NCBI GenBank assembly: GCA_964420285.1
Contig: CAYQTE010000136.1
Span: 1-6,491, forward strand
Reading direction: 5' to 3'
Source: CAYQTE01 sp964420285
GTDB taxonomy: Bacteria; Planctomycetota; Phycisphaerae; Tepidisphaerales; Tepidisphaeraceae
DNA: 6,491 bases
The position numbers were made by a program, and so were the translations under genes. Below the pieces are notes generated by a model. It was given only the letters and a program-made list of their open reading frames with translations, made no database searches and was not told the DNA's origin. Of the stretch, positions 1 through 6,452 are shown piece after piece (the stretch's first letter is position 1; the number at the start of each line of letters is the position of its first letter).

Positions 1-1
1 T

Positions 2-82
2 CCCGAAAATTGGGCGATCGTGGTTATTGAGCCAACCGCCCTGTCCGGCGACAATCACCGCCCGTGTACCGCGTTGCCCTAG
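2..82 (+). CDS. Possible 3' end of an upstream gene (partial)
   Basis: An open frame enters from the left edge and stops at TAG 80-82. It reads through residues such as NWAIVVIEPTALSGDNH, and about three quarters of its codons end in G or C, like the real genes here. If genuine, it overlaps the GTG start of the permease by 19 nt, which would fit a compact exporter operon. I cannot assign a function: the tail does not resemble the end of an ABC ATPase that I recognise. A competing reading in another frame stops at TGA 28-30, but its codons are poor in G/C at third positions. This is inferred from frame and composition only. Confidence 0.3.
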   Translation, partial: PENWAIVVIEPTALSGDNHRPCTALP

Positions 83-1218
83 CCATGCTCGTTCGGGATC
101 GGGGGAAATACCTCGGCGTTGTCGCGGGGGTGGCGTTTGCGGCATTGCTCATCAATCAGCAGGCGGGGATCTTCATGGGCGTCATGCGGCGGTCGTATAG
201 CGCCATCACCGATATCGCCTATCCCGATGTCTGGGTTATGGACCATAACGTCGATTTTCTGGACAACGCCACGCCGCTGCGCCAGACGCAACTGCAACGC
301 GTCCGCAGCGTGGACGGCGTGCGCTGGGCCGTGCCGCTTTATCGCGATGAGTTGCCGGTCCGGCCGGAAGGGGGGCGGTTTGAGGGGTGCATCGTCACCG
401 GCATCGACGATCAGACACTGATCGGCGGGCCGCCTCAGATGATCAAGGGACGAATCGAGGATTTGCGTCGGCAGGATGCGGTGATTGTGGATCAGGCCGG
501 TGCGGCGGGTGAATTGGCGCGGACGGTCAACGGCAAATCGGTTCCGCTGGACGTGGGGGACTCGGTGGATATCAACGATCATCACGCGATCGTGGTCGGA
601 ATCTGCAAAGTCTCGACGGTCTTTGAGTCAAATCCCGTCGTCTACATGATGTACAGCCGGGCCGTCTCCGTGGCTCCGCCGCAGCGGCAGTTGCTCACGT
701 ACGTATTGGTCAAGGCCCGCGACGGGGTCGATCCGGCGGCGCTGTGCAATTCCATCCGCAAAGCCACGGGCCTGGCGGCATTGACACGGCGGCAGTTTCA
801 GGACATGACTTGGAGTTGGTATTTCGATTACACCGGAATTCCGCTCAATTTCGGCATCTCCGTGTTGCTCGGTTTTCTGGTGGGGCTGGCCGTGGCTGGA
901 AAGACGTTTTACAACTTCATCCTGGAAAATCTCCGGTCGATCGGGACACTGATGGCGATGGGAACTGGGCAGGATGTGCTGCTGCGGATGGTGCTGGTTC
1001 AGGCCGCCTTCGCCGGGGCGGTCGGATACGGGATCGGCCTGGGCCTTGCGGCGGCGTGCGGGTTGTGGCTGCGTCAACAGGGCACGCTGGCGTTTGTGTT
1101 GTCGTGGCCGCTGGTTGTCGATTCGGCGGTGGCGGTCGGATTCATAAGTCTGGTCTCGGCCGGCAGCGCTGTGTGGCGGCTGCGACGGCTGGAGCCGGCG
1201 ATCGTGTTCAGGGCGTGA
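64..1218 (+). CDS. DevC-type ABC exporter permease (FtsX/MacB fold)
   Basis: Inner-membrane permease of an ABC exporter, 384 aa. It has the four-helix FtsX/MacB layout: an N-terminal helix at about residues 15-37, a large periplasmic domain at about 40-255, then three helices at about 260-285, 305-335 and 343-370. The first helix with a following GVAFAALLINQQ segment, the ENLRSIGTLMAMG segment at 288-300 (the cytoplasmic coupling region in this family), and the Arg-rich tail RLRRLEPAIVFR all match DevC proteins, the permeases of DevBCA exporters. The start is GTG at 64. The frame is closed by TGA at 28-30 and has no other start between; ATG at 85 (Met8) is the fallback but would trim the cytoplasmic N-terminus. 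Neither has a clear Shine-Dalgarno sequence. It has no ATPase domain, so a separate ATPase must serve it. A membrane fusion protein follows after 10 nt. The substrate is unknown; glycolipids or small molecules are known for relatives. Confidence 0.88.
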   Translation: MYRVALAMLVRDRGKYLGVVAGVAFAALLINQQAGIFMGVMRRSYSAITDIAYPDVWVMDHNVDFLDNATPLRQTQLQRVRSVDGVRWAVPLYRDELPVRPEGGRFEGCIVTGIDDQTLIGGPPQMIKGRIEDLRRQDAVIVDQAGAAGELARTVNGKSVPLDVGDSVDINDHHAIVVGICKVSTVFESNPVVYMMYSRAVSVAPPQRQLLTYVLVKARDGVDPAALCNSIRKATGLAALTRRQFQDMTWSWYFDYTGIPLNFGISVLLGFLVGLAVAGKTFYNFILENLRSIGTLMAMGTGQDVLLRMVLVQAAFAGAVGYGIGLGLAAACGLWLRQQGTLAFVLSWPLVVDSAVAVGFISLVSAGSAVWRLRRLEPAIVFRA

Positions 1219-1228
1219 AAGGGCTGCT

Positions 1229-2143
1229 TTGTCGATCATCTGGAAATACGGGCTGCCGGGACTGGCGATCGCGGGCGTGATTCTGGCCGCTTGCGTCGTC
1301 ACATTCACCAACCGCGACGTTCCGGCGGTCGCGCCGGGCGTCGATCCGCCCGATCCGCCGTATGCGTCGTATATCTGGGGCACCGGGATCATCGAGGCCG
1401 GCACGCAGAACGTGGCCGTGGCGTCGCCGGTCGATGGACTGGTGAGCGAGGTGCTGGTGAGCGTCGGTCAAACCGTGGCCAAAGACCAGCCGCTGGTGCG
1501 TTTGGACGATCGCGTGGTTCAGGCATCCATCCTGGTGCAGAACGCGACGATCGCCCTGGATGTGATTCGCGTTGCTGAAGCCCAGGCCGCCGTCAACACG
1601 GCAACCGCCGCGTCCCGCACGGGAACGGCGCCGGCCGATGATCTCAGCGCCGTCCAGGCGCGGCTGGATGAGGCGAACGCTCAACTGGCATTGGCCCGCG
1701 AGCAACTTCGGTCGTTGCAGGTCGATCTGGCCCTGCTGACGATTCATTCCCCGGTGGCCGGACAGGTGTTGCAATTGAACAAAGTCCCCGGCGAATTTGT
1801 CGGAGCGGCGGCCGGGCCGGTGGCGATTGTCGGCGACAGCGAACATCTGCGCGTGCGCGTGCAGGTGGACGAGAGCGATGCCTACCGCGTGCATGCAGGT
1901 GCCAGGGCGATCGGCTCGCTGCGCGGCGATCCCGGCGTGCGAACGCCGCTGGTGTTCCAGTACGTTCAACCGATGGTGGTACCCAAGGTCGAGCTGACCG
2001 GCGACAGTTCCGAGCGCGTCGATACGCGCGTGCTGCCCGTGATCTATACATTTGACCGCGGAACGCTTCCGATCTACGTCGGCGAGCAAATGGACGTCTG
2101 CCTGGACGCGTCGGGCGGCGGCGCGACGCAACCGTCTCGATGA
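1229..2143 (+). CDS. DevB/HlyD-type periplasmic membrane fusion protein
   Basis: Periplasmic adaptor partner of the preceding permease, 304 aa. One membrane anchor lies at about residues 8-25. It is followed by the GTGIIEAGTQ segment at 51-60 typical of DevB, then the first half of the lipoyl/barrel-sandwich domain (ASPVDGLVSEVLVSVGQTV, 65-83). A coiled-coil hairpin spans about 100-165 and the second lipoyl half is around TIHSPVAGQVLQL, 171-183. The C-terminal beta-barrel domain carries RVQVDESDAYRV and then LTGDSSERVDTRVLPVIY (256-273) and YVGEQMDV (283-290). These last motifs are the strongest DevB signature. The start is TTG at 1229, preceded by AAAGGG (1218-1223) at normal spacing; no in-frame ATG would keep the membrane anchor. 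It is short for the family (many DevB proteins exceed 400 aa), mainly because the hairpin is short. I see no clear RLS-type TolC contact motif at the hairpin tip. Confidence 0.88.
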   Translation: MSIIWKYGLPGLAIAGVILAACVVTFTNRDVPAVAPGVDPPDPPYASYIWGTGIIEAGTQNVAVASPVDGLVSEVLVSVGQTVAKDQPLVRLDDRVVQASILVQNATIALDVIRVAEAQAAVNTATAASRTGTAPADDLSAVQARLDEANAQLALAREQLRSLQVDLALLTIHSPVAGQVLQLNKVPGEFVGAAAGPVAIVGDSEHLRVRVQVDESDAYRVHAGARAIGSLRGDPGVRTPLVFQYVQPMVVPKVELTGDSSERVDTRVLPVIYTFDRGTLPIYVGEQMDVCLDASGGGATQPSR

Positions 2144-2164
2144 ACCGTGCCGCGGGGCTGGGAT

Positions 2165-3145
2165 ATGACACCTTCTACACGCCACGTCGCATTCAGGCTC
2201 GGACTGTTCGCGCTCCTGATCGTGCTGATGCCAATGGCCGCACCGGCGCAGACGGATGAGCACCTGCTTCTCGATTCATGGGATCCCGGCCAGCGCATCA
2301 GCGGCGACAGCAATGCCACGGTGTTTGACGGCGGCAAATTTCGGGCCGATCAATCCAATGTGCGGCTGGACGAAGGAGAGACCGAGGCTCGGGCCCGCCT
2401 TATGGAGACGTACGATCTGAACCCGTCGATCGGGCTCGATTGGCAATGGATGAATATGCGCGATGCCGATCACCCCGTGCCCGGCCAACTCAACGACCTG
2501 TCGCTGGCGTTCGCCAGTCCGATCGCTCAATCCGGGCCGTGGTTCGCCATCACGACGCTCGGCGGCGGATACTGCGGCGATGGGGCATTCGCCGACGATC
2601 GGGCCTGGTACGGCCTGGGGTCGTTTGGCATAGGCCGGCAATTCTCCAGCGGCGCGGATCTGCTGCTGCTGATCGACTACGACGGTTCCGGCGGGTTTAT
2701 GCCGGACGTGCCGCAGCCCGCGGCTGAATTCCGCAGCCGATTCGGCCCGACGCTGGAATATGTCGTGGGTCTGCCGGAATCATCGCTCAGTTGGAAACCC
2801 AATGAAAAGTTCGATCTGGAACTGACGTACGATCTGCTGAACAACGTGCAGGTTCAGGCGCAATACAACCTCACAAAGCAATTTGCGCTTTTGGCCGGGT
2901 ACGACCGCAACGAGCAGGCGTTTGCCGACAGCCAGCTTCCCACCGACCGGCGGCTCCTGTTCATCGAGCAGCGTGTCGAGGCTGGCGTGCGATACGATCC
3001 GATCAAGGCGGTCAACATTGACTTGGGCGTGGGCTACGGCTTCGGCCAGCGTTTCGCGACCGGTTTTGACGACCGCAGCCTGACCAATGTGACAACCATC
3101 ACCGACCGCGCCTATGTCCGCGCGGCGGTGACGTTCGCGTTTTGA
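2165..3145 (+). CDS. Predicted outer-membrane beta-barrel protein
   Basis: Probable outer-membrane protein, 326 aa. The ATG at 2165 begins a textbook signal peptide: basic residues, a hydrophobic core (LGLFALLIVLMPMA, 13-26) and a cleavage region APAQ at about 26-29. A GTG at 2147 is possible but adds six residues before the signal peptide. A GGGG run at 2154-2157 could serve as a weak ribosome-binding site. The mature part has alternating polar/apolar strands with aromatic girdles (GLDWQWMNM, YGLGSFGIGRQF, FDLELTYDLL, VQAQYNLTKQFALLAGY, GVRYDPIKAVNIDLGVGYGFG). It ends AAVTFAF, so the last residue is Phe, the usual BAM recognition signal. Parts such as YVVGLPESSLSWKP resemble beta-barrel proteins of planctomycetes, possibly the DUF6268 group, but I cannot confirm this. 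The gene lies 21 nt after the adaptor and is probably co-transcribed. It shows no TolC-like helical repeats, so it is not a classical exit duct. Confidence 0.75.
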   Translation: MTPSTRHVAFRLGLFALLIVLMPMAAPAQTDEHLLLDSWDPGQRISGDSNATVFDGGKFRADQSNVRLDEGETEARARLMETYDLNPSIGLDWQWMNMRDADHPVPGQLNDLSLAFASPIAQSGPWFAITTLGGGYCGDGAFADDRAWYGLGSFGIGRQFSSGADLLLLIDYDGSGGFMPDVPQPAAEFRSRFGPTLEYVVGLPESSLSWKPNEKFDLELTYDLLNNVQVQAQYNLTKQFALLAGYDRNEQAFADSQLPTDRRLLFIEQRVEAGVRYDPIKAVNIDLGVGYGFGQRFATGFDDRSLTNVTTITDRAYVRAAVTFAF

Positions 3146-3191
3146 ATGGCGATTGCCTCGCTGGAAGAACAGTCCAATATCGCAAAGAACC
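3146..3191. other. Short convergent intergenic gap
   Basis: This gap separates the beta-barrel gene from the convergent hydrolase gene. The only self-complementary element is a weak 4-bp stem (GCGA, loop, TCGC) around 3149-3161 with no T-run. I do not call a terminator. Transcripts from the two sides may end by another mechanism or overlap. Confidence 0.5.
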
Positions 3192-3998
3192 TCATTTTGT
3201 GCCGGTCGGTGCGGCCGGCGGATTGAACGCTTCGCCGAAGAGCTCGTTCATGGCCGCCCATGATCGCTGGTCGGCTTTGGCGTTGTATTTGATATTGGCG
3301 TTGCCGACGGCGTCGCTGGCGGGATTGGTAAATGCGTGGACGGCCCCGCCGTAGATCTCGACCGCGTAATCGACCTTCGCATCCTTCATTTCCTTCATGA
3401 AGGCGCTGACTTGATCAGGGGGAACGCTGGCATCGTCGGCGCCGGTGCAGACCAGCACTTTGGCCTTGATGTTCTTGGCATCGGCCGGATTGGGCGTGTC
3501 CAGCCCGCCGTGGAAACTGACCACCGCCGCCAAATCAGCTCCGCTGCGGGCCAGTTCCAGGGCCATGGTTCCGCCGAAGCAGTAGCCGATGGCGCCGAGC
3601 TTCTTCGGATCGACTTCCGGCCGCGCCGCCAGAACCGCCAGAGCGGCGTTGGCTCGGGCGCGGAGAGTGGGGCGATCGTTCTTGACGACGGAGAGTCGCT
3701 GTGCGTCGGCCATCGTCGTGGCGATCTGTCCGTCACCATAAGGATCGGCCACGAACGCGACGTAACCCAGCCCGGCCAGTTGGCGGGCCCGGCCCTTGGG
3801 ATAATCGTTCAATCCCCACCATTCCGGGCAGATGAGAATCCCTGGCCGGGGTGTCTTGACCGCATCGTCGTAGGCGAGATAACCCTTCATCGTCAGCGTG
3901 CCCAGCTTGTAGTCGATGGTCTGGGTCTTGATCTCGGCCCCGGCGACGGCGGGCAGCAGCACGGACAGAACCACGCAGAAAAATCCGAATCGGTTCAT
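3192..3998 (-). CDS. Secreted dienelactone hydrolase family protein
   Basis: Alpha/beta-hydrolase of the dienelactone hydrolase (DLH) family, 268 aa. Its N-terminus is a signal peptide (MNRFGFFCVVLSVLLPAVAGA), predicting periplasmic export. The catalytic triad is visible: nucleophile Cys140 in GYCFGG, Asp189 in GADDASVP, and His221 in GGAVHAF. The conserved Glu that gates the Cys in characterised DLH enzymes is Glu59 in CPEWWGLND. All core elements of the fold are present, and length beyond the usual ~235 aa is explained by the leader and a short Pro/Ala tail. The start is ATG at 3998, because GGAGG at 4006-4010 sits 7 nt upstream; the frame stays open to 4046 but those 16 residues would precede the signal peptide. 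Family members hydrolyse dienelactones or other small esters and lactones, and the true substrate here is unknown. It is divergent from ribF, and the neighbours give no pathway clue. Confidence 0.88.
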   Translation of the reverse strand: MNRFGFFCVVLSVLLPAVAGAEIKTQTIDYKLGTLTMKGYLAYDDAVKTPRPGILICPEWWGLNDYPKGRARQLAGLGYVAFVADPYGDGQIATTMADAQRLSVVKNDRPTLRARANAALAVLAARPEVDPKKLGAIGYCFGGTMALELARSGADLAAVVSFHGGLDTPNPADAKNIKAKVLVCTGADDASVPPDQVSAFMKEMKDAKVDYAVEIYGGAVHAFTNPASDAVGNANIKYNAKADQRSWAAMNELFGEAFNPPAAPTGTK

Positions 3999-4004
3999 GG
4001 ATCG

Positions 4005-4010
4005 ACCTCC
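4005..4010 (-). promoter_or_regulatory. Strong Shine-Dalgarno of the DLH gene
   Basis: Read on the minus strand this is GGAGGT, ending 6 nt before ATG 3998. It is the best ribosome-binding site in the window and decides the start over the longer open frame to 4046. Confidence 0.8.
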
Positions 4011-4041
4011 GTTGAAATCGCGCGACATTTCTCCGCCTTGG

Positions 4042-4053
4042 CGCACATGTGCG
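4042..4053. repeat. Perfect 12-bp palindrome, candidate operator
   Basis: CGCACATGTGCG is perfectly self-complementary and lies in the divergent region between the hydrolase gene and ribF. Its length and symmetry suit a dimeric regulator. If the proposed minus-strand promoter at 4073-4102 is right, the palindrome would lie just downstream of the hydrolase transcription start, a usual repressor position. The operator role is inference; the symmetry is directly visible. Confidence 0.4.
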
Positions 4054-4072
4054 GTTGAGGCAAAGTACGATT

Positions 4073-4102
4073 ACGATAGGGCGAGCGGCAGGATGAAGGC
4101 AA
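4073..4102 (-). promoter_or_regulatory. Candidate sigma-70-type promoter for the DLH gene
   Basis: On the minus strand, TTGCCT (4102-4097) and TATCGT (4078-4073) are separated by 18 nt. Each matches four of six consensus bases. This would give a leader of roughly 65-70 nt before ATG 3998 that contains the palindrome at 4042-4053. The match is modest and the consensus may not apply exactly to this organism. I could not find a comparably good promoter for ribF in the same region. Confidence 0.25.
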
Positions 4103-4147
4103 GGATTACGAGCAAGATATAGAACCACCGCAGGATGTGATAGCGTC

Positions 4148-5110
4148 ATGGACAGGGTTGAAGGACTGGACGGATTACGGCAGACACCGCCGGGCGGCGT
4201 GCTCGCGGTCGGCAATTTCGATGGGATGCACCTTGGCCACCGGGCGATCATCGACGAGGCGATCCGGCTCGGCCGCCAGCACGGGTCGAAAGTCACTCTC
4301 GTGACCTTCGAGCCGCATCCGCTGAGTGTCCTGCGCCCCGATGCCGTCCCGCCGCGACTCTCGCCGGCGACGCTGAAGCAATCGCTGATTGAAAAAGCCG
4401 GCGTGGACCGACTGGTGTTGCTCGCGCCATATCCCGACGTGTTGTCGATGACGGCCAGGCATTTCTGGGAGCTGGTGCGCGACGAGGTTCGACCGGCGGC
4501 GTGGGTGGCGGGGGATTCGTTCACATTCGGCAAAGGCGCCGCCGGGACCATCGAGCAGCTTGTGGATTGGTCCAGGGGCAGCGGCGTGGCCGTGCATGTC
4601 GTGCCGCCACGGCAGGTTGTCTTGATGGACATGCAGATCGTGGCCGTCAGCAGCACGCTGGCTCGGTTTCTGATCAGCGAAGGACGCCTGCGTGACGCGG
4701 CGATTGTTCTGGGCCGGGCGTATGCTTTGGTGGGCCGGGTGGTTCATGGCCGCCATCGCGGACGGACCATCGGGTTTCCGACCATCAATCTCGATTGTGC
4801 GGATCAAATGATCCCCTCCGACGGCGTGTACGCCGGCCGATGCCGAGTGGGGGATGCGGCATATCCAGCCGCCGTGAATATCGGCCCCGCCCCCACATTC
4901 GGCGAATCGGCCCGGACCGTGGAAGCGCATCTGATCGGATTCTCCGGCGATTTGTATGGCCAGACGCTGCAACTGGAGTTGTTGGATTTCATTCGTGATC
5001 AGCGGACGTTTGCCGGGACCGAAGCCCTGCGAATTCAATTGAATCGCGACGTGGCGATGGCGGACGGCCTCAAGAATTTCGATCCCGCGCGCCCGCTGGC
5101 GCACATTTGA
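4148..5110 (+). CDS. ribF: Bifunctional riboflavin kinase / FAD synthetase
   Basis: Cytoplasmic flavin-cofactor enzyme, 320 aa, normal RibF length. It phosphorylates riboflavin to FMN and adenylylates FMN to FAD using ATP. The N-terminal FAD synthetase domain (about 1-185) has the nucleotidyltransferase motif GNFDGMHLGH at 22-31, TFEPHP at 53-58, GDSFTFGKGAAG at 122-133 and SSTLAR at 168-173. The C-terminal riboflavin kinase domain (about 186-312) has GRTIGFPTIN at 205-214, GVYAG at 226-230, NIGPAPTFG at 244-252, the catalytic Glu259 in VEAHL, FSGDLYG at 265-271 and FIRDQRTF at 281-288. Small departures from the common pattern are PTIN instead of PTAN and NIGPAPTF instead of the usual NIGxRPTF; catalytic residues are intact. 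The start at ATG 4148 is the only in-frame choice after a stop at 4094-4096; AGGA at 4132-4135 is rather distant. No FMN riboswitch is recognisable upstream. Confidence 0.95.
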   Translation: MDRVEGLDGLRQTPPGGVLAVGNFDGMHLGHRAIIDEAIRLGRQHGSKVTLVTFEPHPLSVLRPDAVPPRLSPATLKQSLIEKAGVDRLVLLAPYPDVLSMTARHFWELVRDEVRPAAWVAGDSFTFGKGAAGTIEQLVDWSRGSGVAVHVVPPRQVVLMDMQIVAVSSTLARFLISEGRLRDAAIVLGRAYALVGRVVHGRHRGRTIGFPTINLDCADQMIPSDGVYAGRCRVGDAAYPAAVNIGPAPTFGESARTVEAHLIGFSGDLYGQTLQLELLDFIRDQRTFAGTEALRIQLNRDVAMADGLKNFDPARPLAHI

Positions 5111-5115
5111 CGCCT

Positions 5116-5826
5116 TCAATGGCCTTTGGCGGCGGGGGCTTTTGCGGTGCGCGATTTGCCCTCCGGACAATACGGCAGCAGCGGGCAATGCGAGCAATCG
5201 GGATTTCTCGCCATACACACGGCGCGGCCGTGGGAGATGATCTGGTGGCTGAATTTGCACCAGCGATCGGCCGGGATCAGGCGCATGAGGTCTTGCTCGA
5301 TTCTGACCGGGTCAGTGTGCTTCGTCAGGCCAAGGCGCTGACTGAGCCGGGCAATATGCGTATCGACGACCACTCCCACATTGATATTGAAGGCGTTGCC
5401 GAGCACGACGTTGGCGGTCTTTCGGCCGACGCCGGGCAGTTGCACAAGGTCATCCATCGTGCCGGGAACCTTGCCGTCGTGGTGTTCGACCAAAGCCGCC
5501 GCCATGGCGCGGATGTTCTTTGCCTTATTGCGAAAGAACCCGGTGGATTGGATATCGCGCTCAAGCTCGTGGGGCCGCGCAGCGGCATATTGGGCGGCCG
5601 TGGGATATTTGGCGAACAGTGCCGGCGTCACCATGTTCACTCGCTTGTCGGTGCATTGCGCCGAGAGGATCGTCGCTATCAGAAGCTCAAGCGGATTGGA
5701 ATAATCCAATGAGCAATGGGCATCGGGATAGAGCGAATCGAGAATCTTCAGAATCGCGGCGACATCCGGCCGTGCCTTGCCCTTTGACTTGGCGGCGGCG
5801 GGCGATCTGGATCGTGGTCGGGGCAT
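5116..5826 (-). CDS. nth: Endonuclease III, DNA glycosylase/AP lyase
   Basis: Base-excision repair enzyme that removes oxidised pyrimidines and cleaves at abasic sites, 236 aa. The core matches Nth closely: LSAQCTD at 54-60, the helix-hairpin-helix LPGVGRKTANVVL at 130-142 with catalytic Lys135 or 136, and the catalytic Asp in VDTHIARL at 154-161. The [4Fe-4S] loop is C-x6-C-x2-C-x5-C (Cys204, 211, 214, 220). The protein is about 25 aa longer than E. coli Nth because of a basic Ser/Pro/Arg/Lys N-terminal extension (about 1-20) and a Lys/Ala-rich tail after Cys220. The ATG at 5826 lies one base after the stop of the DUF4149 gene, with only a weak AAGTGA upstream, so translation is probably coupled. 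It converges with ribF, leaving 5 bp between stop codons. Confidence 0.95.
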   Translation of the reverse strand: MPRPRSRSPAAAKSKGKARPDVAAILKILDSLYPDAHCSLDYSNPLELLIATILSAQCTDKRVNMVTPALFAKYPTAAQYAAARPHELERDIQSTGFFRNKAKNIRAMAAALVEHHDGKVPGTMDDLVQLPGVGRKTANVVLGNAFNINVGVVVDTHIARLSQRLGLTKHTDPVRIEQDLMRLIPADRWCKFSHQIISHGRAVCMARNPDCSHCPLLPYCPEGKSRTAKAPAAKGH

Positions 5827-5827
5827 G

Positions 5828-6445
5828 TCACTTAATGATATACGTGGCCGCCGCGCTGATGCCGGCGCTGAAGAGAATCATCCCCAGCAACAGGAACAGC
5901 AGCACGCTCAGAAGCGTCACGCTGTCACGATGATATCGGTCAAACCGATCGATCGCCGGATTGGCGATATCCGGCTCATCCGCATGGTCGAGATACTCCT
6001 GGCGGCTCTGGCGAATCCGCGGCCAGACCACCTGCGAGTCGTACAGCGCCACCACGATCGCGGCCAGAAGCAGCAGCGTCCGCAGGGCGCAGGTCGTGGT
6101 GACCCATTTGTCGCTCAGGTCGAGTTTGAACCACTGGACGACAATCGCCGCGACCAGCACGATCGCGCAGCCGATTTCAAATTTGAACAGCATCGCCAGC
6201 AGGTTTCCGACGATCGTGTTGGCCAGCAGCGTCGAATGCTGGCCCTCGAGATTGACCGAAAGCACTGTCGGAATCAGCGGATTGGTCTCGCGGACGGTGC
6301 GGAAAATGATCGGCACGCTGGCCGCTATGAACAGCACTCCGCCGAACCAACTGGACAGCGCCAGCCAATACGCCATTTGCATGAACGCGAAGAACATTCG
6401 GAAGGGCAGCGTACCGGAATCTCGCGACAATCGCCATTGCGTCAT
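5828..6445 (-). CDS. DUF4149-type four-helix membrane protein
   Basis: Predicted inner-membrane protein, 205 aa, of unknown function. Four hydrophobic segments are seen at about 18-46, 72-103, 116-136 and 174-197. The first helix, with SSWFGGVLFIAASVPIIF, matches the WxGGxxFxxxVxPxxF pattern of DUF4149 proteins. The ALYDSQVVWPRIRQSRQ stretch after helix three and YHRDSVTLLSVLLF entering helix four also fit that family. No catalytic residues are evident. The start is uncertain: ATG 6445 keeps a basic N-terminus before the first helix; ATG 6397 would begin right at the helix, and a TTG at 6463 would extend it by six residues. None has a good Shine-Dalgarno sequence. nth follows after a single base, so the two are very likely co-transcribed, though no functional link between them is known to me. 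Confidence 0.75.
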   Translation of the reverse strand: MTQWRLSRDSGTLPFRMFFAFMQMAYWLALSSWFGGVLFIAASVPIIFRTVRETNPLIPTVLSVNLEGQHSTLLANTIVGNLLAMLFKFEIGCAIVLVAAIVVQWFKLDLSDKWVTTTCALRTLLLLAAIVVALYDSQVVWPRIRQSRQEYLDHADEPDIANPAIDRFDRYHRDSVTLLSVLLFLLLGMILFSAGISAAATYIIK

Positions 6446-6452
6446 GTGGGGT

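Noticed and set aside
628..2263. Long minus-strand open frames across the permease and adaptor genes (628-1404 and 1208-2263)
   Set aside because: They lie antisense to genes with clear family motifs, their translations are rich in Arg, His and Gln with no domain pattern, and GC-rich DNA commonly leaves such frames open.
3146..3191. Intrinsic terminator between the convergent genes
   Set aside because: Only a 4-bp stem is possible and there is no T-run on either strand.
3336..4058. Plus-strand open frame antisense to the dienelactone hydrolase gene
   Set aside because: The opposite strand has the signal peptide, catalytic triad and a strong ribosome-binding site; this frame has no recognisable features.
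3999..4147. FMN riboswitch in front of ribF
   Set aside because: I looked for the conserved RFN segments (AGGGGCAGGGTGAAA-like and ACCGGCGGT-like) and found none in the region.
3733..5260. Minus-strand open frames opposite ribF (3733-4656 and 4175-5260)
   Set aside because: RibF motifs are continuous on the plus strand and the antisense translations are low-complexity shadows.
5107..5712. Plus-strand open frame antisense to nth
   Set aside because: All Nth catalytic and iron-sulfur motifs are on the minus strand; the plus frame is a compositional by-product.
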